Below, one piece after another: positions 58,902 to 64,000 of a stretch of 64,000 nt of DNA. Position 1 is the stretch's first letter; the number at the start of each line of letters is the position of its first letter. Source of the stretch: Cheilinus undulatus (Eukaryota > Chordata > Actinopteri > Labriformes > Labridae); assembly GCF_018320785.1 (NCBI RefSeq), contig NC_054876.1:9800712-9864711 (forward strand), written 5' to 3'. A program made the translations under genes and the position numbers. The notes below the pieces were generated by a model, which made no database searches, was not told where the DNA came from, and saw only the letters and a list, made by a program, of their open reading frames with translations.

Positions 58902-59288
58902 GTTTGAAACTTTAAAAAGTAGAGTCATTTCAGTTTAAAAGAAACCACTATCATGCATTTGCATTTAAGCCAACATCAGTCATGAGTTGCCAGCTCTCAT
59001 CGACATCGCAGACATTCCTTTGACTTTTTTTGATAAGCTATAAGAAATGTAAACACTTAACAGCCGTGCAAAAGATGCCATTAGACGTGCTCTTTTTTTA
59101 AATACTTCTTTTACCAGCAGCTCATCTTGCACAGACATCAATCTGCAACTTTTAATTTGAAAGATAAGGCCTCGGTTCTGTTATTGAAGCAAAGCCAGAT
59201 CAAACTGGAAGAGGCTGTCCACAAAATAACAATCCAACTTTTTAAATTACATTTATCATCCAACTTCAACAAATCAAATCTCCTGAGC

Positions 59289-59393
59289 TAGAGATGCACT
59301 GATAGTGATCATTAGGGCTTATCCTGATACCAGGATATCAGGATTTTTTTTCACCACTTTCTACACAATTAAAAAATTGTTGGTGCATCCCTA
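59289..59393. mobile_element. Very short MITE
   Basis: Ends TAGAGATGCAC and the complement TAGGGATGCACC enclose 105 bases, with an internal palindromic TATCCTGATACCAGGATA. No target duplication is visible. Confidence 0.55.
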
Positions 59394-62300
59394 ACCTGGG
59401 GTCCTGCATTATCTTCTGAGATGATTCTAAGTAAAGGTTCTTTGCAGTCACCTGATTCTGATGGCACACAAACATCCATTTGGGTTCAGAAAGTGGGGGT
59501 CAGCCATCAGGAATACATAAGAACAGAGGAAAATTAGTACTATAGAGCTCTAAATGGACCTCTACGCTGTTATTATCATAAAAAAAGTTGTACATATATT
59601 GAGTACGATCCCTACACTTTACAAAAAAGTGATTTTTACCATTGACTGATTTACCTGGTGTGGAGGCGCTCAATATGACAATTTACTCAGTCCTGCAAAC
59701 CTTCCAGTGTCTAATGTCGTCTGGCCAGATAAAGGGAGACAAGAGTCTGGAGTATTCTAGTGCTGAGCTACTATGCTATCTCAGCACCTTTAACATATAA
59801 AAAAATACAAATTTTGTCACAAACGTACGTACTTCTAACTGAAACTTTGATGAACTATAAGCTGAACAAACCTTGTGGAGCAATTGACAGAGGAATGATG
59901 AGCTGTTATGAACAAGCCTGTTCTATGACACGGCTCTTTAATGTGAGCCACAGTTGCAAGCTCCTGTTTGAGTGCCAGTTTCCTTTCCCCCATTGTCGTC
60001 ATTTAATCCACATTTTAAAAGCCAGACTGTTACACAATTAAGAGTGGTTTGGGATCAAAATAACCAGCTCTACTGAGCTGAGCCAAATGATCTGGATTTC
60101 TAAAAAGAAACTGATTTCCCATCATAACTAGAGAGGCTGAGGAAATGCGGGTAAGATCACAGTTTAAAGTGCTAAGCCCTGGCAAACAGACCACTTTGTG
60201 GAAAAGGACATTAGATGAGTGTTGTGTGACACTGCTTGTCCAGTCTTTAGACAGAGGCTTCTTATAGTCCTGCCTGTTGCCATTCTTTTGTTTTACATTT
60301 TTTCTTATTTTTGCCTGAATATTTCACCACTTTGAGGACACAAAGGTAGCTTAAGAACTAAGAATGTTTTTATTTTTCCACTTTGAAAGCTTGGCATAGT
60401 CATAAACAGCTCACAACACAGCCTATTTGGTAGCATTTATCTATGCGGAAATCACTTCTTGCCCCCCAAGGGAAGTTCTCTGCTGCAGTGTGATGTCATT
60501 GCCAATTAACCTATGCCAATATGCTCCCAACTAGAGTGCTTCATACTGCCACTTTTATTTCGTTTGATGCAAACCAAAACAGCAAGTTTTTTTATTTTTA
60601 CAGTAAAAGTCTGTATGACATTCCCTATCAGCAGGCAGAGAAGTGAGTACTGTGCATGCAAAGTCAGTGTGTCTCCTGTATGTAAACACATACCGGCTAC
60701 AGGCGACACTGCTGCCGTCACAGATATACCGGCATAATGCTAGAAGCAGAGGGGTCATAGGAGAGTGCCTTGCTGCTGTCAGCTGTACCTTGTCCTGGTG
60801 CATGTTAATACATTATATGTTTTGTATACAGTTCATTAAAGGCACAGGCTTACCACTGATGTTTACATTACAGCTGTAGGTGTGCACTGTAAGTAATAGC
60901 ACAACCAACATGGTGAGCTTTTAGCTGATTAGAAATGGCACTCGTGGGGCTCCTCATGTTGACTACATGTAACTTTGAGCATTGTTGATGACGATTAAGT
61001 AACACAGTAACATGCAGTAAGTTTATTTGCAAAGTTTATGAAAACACTGGCTGCTCTGTTTGTTCTATCTCCACCTCTTACTACTAGACCCAAACCAAAA
61101 AAATATTTGACTTACTGAAAATGTCATTAACGTACATAATAAGACACTGCATTTATCTGTTTTAGTTTCATTTTTTAATTCAAAAAATTGCCGCAGTTGT
61201 TTTGAAAGAAAACCCCAATGTAAGTTTTATCTTTACTGGTCAGCACTCCTCCCTATTTATAAATGGTAAGAGTTTTTATCAGTGGATTAATATAACCATG
61301 CACATTTCCTTATGCATATGAAAAGATAATGTGTGGGAAATGTTTTATCTATTAAGCCTTTTCTCTGAGCTAATCAAAGAACCCATTATTGATTTATCAG
61401 TTGGACTACGTGAAAAATATAACATATTTGTATCAAAACCTTTAAAACACATGTTTATACAGTTTAATGATCAATTCAGGAAGTTAAAAGGGGGTTTTAC
61501 AGAAGTAAACAAAACCTGCTGCTTGGCTAAATCAGCGAAATTGTGTGCTGGTTCTGTTTTTAATCATAGACAAGTGTCCACTAGTGTGTATTCCCCAGCT
61601 TAGTTTGTTCTCATTTCCCTCTCTCGGTGTATTTTTACTGTTTTAGAGACTGCCTCTGCCTTGTCTTTGTTTACTCTGTCCAGAGACTCTGCCGATACTT
61701 GGCTGTTAAAGGTGGTAATCTGTTGGTCAGAGCTGAACAATGCTGGCAGTACATTTATACAACACCCACAGGAGTCTCACTTCAGCCTGGGTGGTGGCAA
61801 ACAATGAGAGTCCCTTATGCTCAGAGTGAAAACAAATCACCAGGACAGTGTTAGACGTGGAAAAGAAGACTATATGTTTTTACATCTGTGAGGCCGTCCA
61901 GCGATGAAGTCTACGACCTTTCAAAACTTCTTTGTTTTGATAATGAGAGTGTTGAGTCATTCTCTAATTGTGACTCAGCTGTTCCAGACATCCTTGTTAG
62001 TATTCTGCAGAAGACTCCATAATCTCCTGCAGAGACATGACACAGCATTTAGCACTGTAATATCTGTTTTCCTCCCTTATAGTGGACAGCAGTTGTACTT
62101 GGCAGAGATGGAGAGATGCTTGCTGTGTGAACTACACATGGGTGAAAAACTCCATTAGAAGAGGCTGACAAACACCTGTTCCCGTCAAAAGAGCTTTTAA
62201 TGAACCATCTTATGTGCCACATTGATTTTAGTTCATGTGTGGAAATCTAATATTGACAACCTCAGAAATCTTTGATTGTTAACCCAGAGAAGCCCCAGAC

Positions 62301-62776
62301 CCCGGGTTGGGAACCAGTGATCTAGAGGTGTCCTCCACATAGGTTGCACACAGGCAAGTATATTTACAAAAGCTGGGCACATACAGGAATGCAAGCTGAA
62401 ACAGAAAGTATATCTCTGGCCAGACACTTCCTGTGAGGGTTTAAAGACAGATCCAGAGCTGCTGCAGGGGGTTTCATCATCCCTCCTGCTTGCTTGTGGT
62501 GAAGTTTCCTGTATATTTTATTCACACATCAGCTCACCTTCAGTTCCTGCAAAAATTTTACAAGGGGGTTGGCAGGCAACATTACAGATACAGCCAGGGT
62601 TTAAAAAAAAGTGTCCAATCCATATGTATTTACATATTTATTCAGCTTCAGCTTACACTGACATTTTTGAAAAATTTCTAGTGTTTGAACAGCAAACTGC
62701 AATTTTTATGACGACCCATGTGTGCTTTGTTGTCATACTCTGCTACATGTGCTATAGACAGTACTACGAGTTCTAT

Positions 62777-63786
62777 TTTAACCTCCTAAGACCATGCATG
62801 TACATATGAGGACATTACATTTTGGCTTTTCTACAACATACTGCTAATTTTTGCTTTAAGAGTTTTTGAGAGAAGTGTCCAGAATGTCCATTGAAGTTGA
62901 AGTAATTTGCTTGAAATGGTCAGAGAACTTGCTATGAAATTTTGACAAATTTTTATTTGAAATTTGATTGAATATATTTGGATATTATGAGGAATTTGCT
63001 AGGAAATTTTCAAGCATTTTAATGGAAATTTGGGGGATTTATTTATTCTGGGGGGTATCATTGGAGGGGGAAATTGTCTTGATTTTTTTTTTTTTTTTCA
63101 TGGGAATTTGGGAAATTTATTTGAATGTTAAGGAGGATTTATTTGGAAATTTTCAGGCAAGTAGAGTTAGGAAATGTATTGAATTTTGGGAAATATTTAA
63201 AAAAAAATTTGGGGGGGGTGAAATTTTTAGGCATTGACATGGTCATTTGTGAAGTTTATTTGAAATTTTTGGGACTTTGGAGATCTTTTGAGAATTTTCA
63301 TGGAAATTTCAGGAAATTTGCTCTAATGTGTAGGGGAAATTTGCATGAAATTTGAGGGAATTTATTTTCAATTTTGGGTAAAATAAGAAATTTTAGGGGG
63401 GAATTGCTTGGAAATTTCATGAATTTACATGTAACTTTTGGGGGAAATTTTTGTAGGAATGTTCAGGGTTTATTAAAGAAATGGGTGCTTTTTATTATAT
63501 ACTTTTAAAAATGCGTTCAGGATTTTTCACAGAAAGTTTAGGGAATTTGTTAAGATACTTTCCAAGATATCCTAAACTTTAAGTAGAAAATCTGGACATT
63601 CTTGAGCTCAACAAATCCTTGTGGTCCCTCTGTGGACATTTGTGGACATAATTTTTCCTGAAATCTGAGTCCTGTTCAAAGAAAAGACTGGGCTTTAAAC
63701 CCATCAGCTCCTTCTGATGTAATGTAACAATGATGTTAATGTCCATTAAATCTGTTAATTCTGCTCGTAAGTCACATAAATCAACA
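62777..63786 (+). repeat. Dispersed repeat, about 1 kb, with internal GGAAATTT array
   Basis: Begins TTTAACCTCCTAAGACC, then GAGGACATTACATTTTGGCT, and then some 600 bases of irregular units built from GGGAATTT, GGAAATTTT and TTCATGG. A less repetitive end follows (ATAATTTTTCCTGAAATC, CCTGTTCAAA). The same start, body and end order occurs in the minus-strand copy at 35361-36127. The open frame 62968-63237 arises from the array. The family is unnamed to me. Confidence 0.75.
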
Positions 63787-64000
63787 TTAACCTCCTTAGA
63801 TCCTGTTGAGAATATAAGGACCCTAAATTTAGGCTTTCCTACAGCATAGTAATAGTGTCTGCTGTAAGGATTGTTTAGATAATTGTTGAGAATGCCAGTT
63901 CAACTCTTAGTAATTTGGTTGAAATAAGAATTAACTATGCATTTTTCAGGAATTTTCATGGACCTTTCAGGGAATTTTTTTTGACAATTCAAGCATTTTA
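63787..64000 (+). repeat. Next copy of the same dispersed repeat, cut by the window edge
   Basis: TTAACCTCCTTAGATCC, then AATATAAGGACC and TTAGGCTTTCCTACAGCATA parallel the start of the copy at 62777 in order. They lead into the same GGAATTTTCATGG units. It makes a direct tandem pair with the previous copy. Confidence 0.65.

Larger units (their letters stand above)
58902..64000 (+). other. c2cd2: c2cd2 intron 6, runs off the right edge
   Basis: Contains a 105-base MITE (59289-59393) and more than 1.2 kb of a dispersed repeat (62777-64000). No C2-domain exon (expected to encode a strand rich in polar and Pro residues followed by W-x-E) was found, so the next exon should lie beyond 64000 or was missed. 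Confidence 0.55.

Noticed and set aside
61647-61706. Possible seventh c2cd2 exon (pyrimidine tract, TTTTAG, then a phase-compatible frame starting ETASALSLFTLSRD)
   Set aside because: The acceptor and phase fit, but the peptide does not resemble the next part of the TMEM24-type C2 domain, and the downstream donor is weak.
62968-63237. 89-codon plus-strand frame, similar in style to the minus-strand frame at 35699-35983
   Set aside because: Similarity follows from shared repeat DNA; the frame contains poly-Phe and poly-Lys from homopolymers and no domain was recognised. Kept only as part of the repeat finding.
1-64000. CRISPR arrays, operons, phage or viral genes
   Set aside because: No regularly spaced direct repeats with unique spacers, no clustered co-directional bacterial genes, and no retroviral gag/pol/env-type stretch was recognised; the window is a vertebrate chromosome.

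Overview
This is vertebrate nuclear DNA, almost certainly from a percomorph-type teleost fish. It has AT-rich introns of several kb, GT-AG splicing, and a dense load of Tc1-like transposons, hAT-type MITEs, tRNA-derived SINEs and a LINE remnant typical of ray-finned fish. It is not prokaryotic: there are no operons, ribosome binding sites or CRISPR arrays, and most long ORFs are chance or repeat-derived. I assembled exons by eye from splice sites and protein family resemblance. No alignment was run.

Four protein-coding genes can be supported. From the left: umodl1 (minus strand, 5' part only, 1958-6490), with a signal peptide, EMI domain, WAP domain and the start of a SEA-like module; zbtb21 (plus strand, one coding exon at 17637-20699), a BTB protein with nine C2H2 zinc fingers, a GC-rich promoter and non-coding first exon near 12.2-12.4 kb, and a long 3' UTR to about 24.6 kb; atg101 (minus strand, two exons within 28298-30789), a complete 218-residue HORMA-fold subunit of the ULK1/Atg1 autophagy kinase complex; and c2cd2 (plus strand, first six coding exons 34586-58901, continuing past the right edge), an ER-anchored SMP and C2 protein of the TMEM24 family.

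The umodl1-zbtb21-c2cd2 order and orientations match the block I know from human 21q22.3. atg101, which is on human chromosome 12, sits between zbtb21 and c2cd2 here. umodl1/zbtb21 and atg101/c2cd2 are head-to-head pairs, and zbtb21/atg101 are tail-to-tail. Nothing suggests these four genes form one pathway; the arrangement looks like conserved synteny plus one rearrangement.

The rest is intron and intergenic DNA with many identifiable repeats. Notable ones are a Tc1/mariner copy with an uninterrupted catalytic region and 36 residues between the second Asp and the Glu (49857-50780); a hAT-type MITE with a perfect 8-bp target duplication that carries a second element (35123-36327); a dispersed repeat of up to about 1 kb, unknown to me, in three copies (35.4-36.1 kb and 62.8-64.0 kb); a 50-57 bp AGCT-rich minisatellite (26612-27123); and diverged repeat units in c2cd2 intron 1. 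I found no convincing undescribed biological system. The best leads are the repeat family, the DD36E-type transposase and paired ZNF143-like promoter motifs between atg101 and c2cd2.
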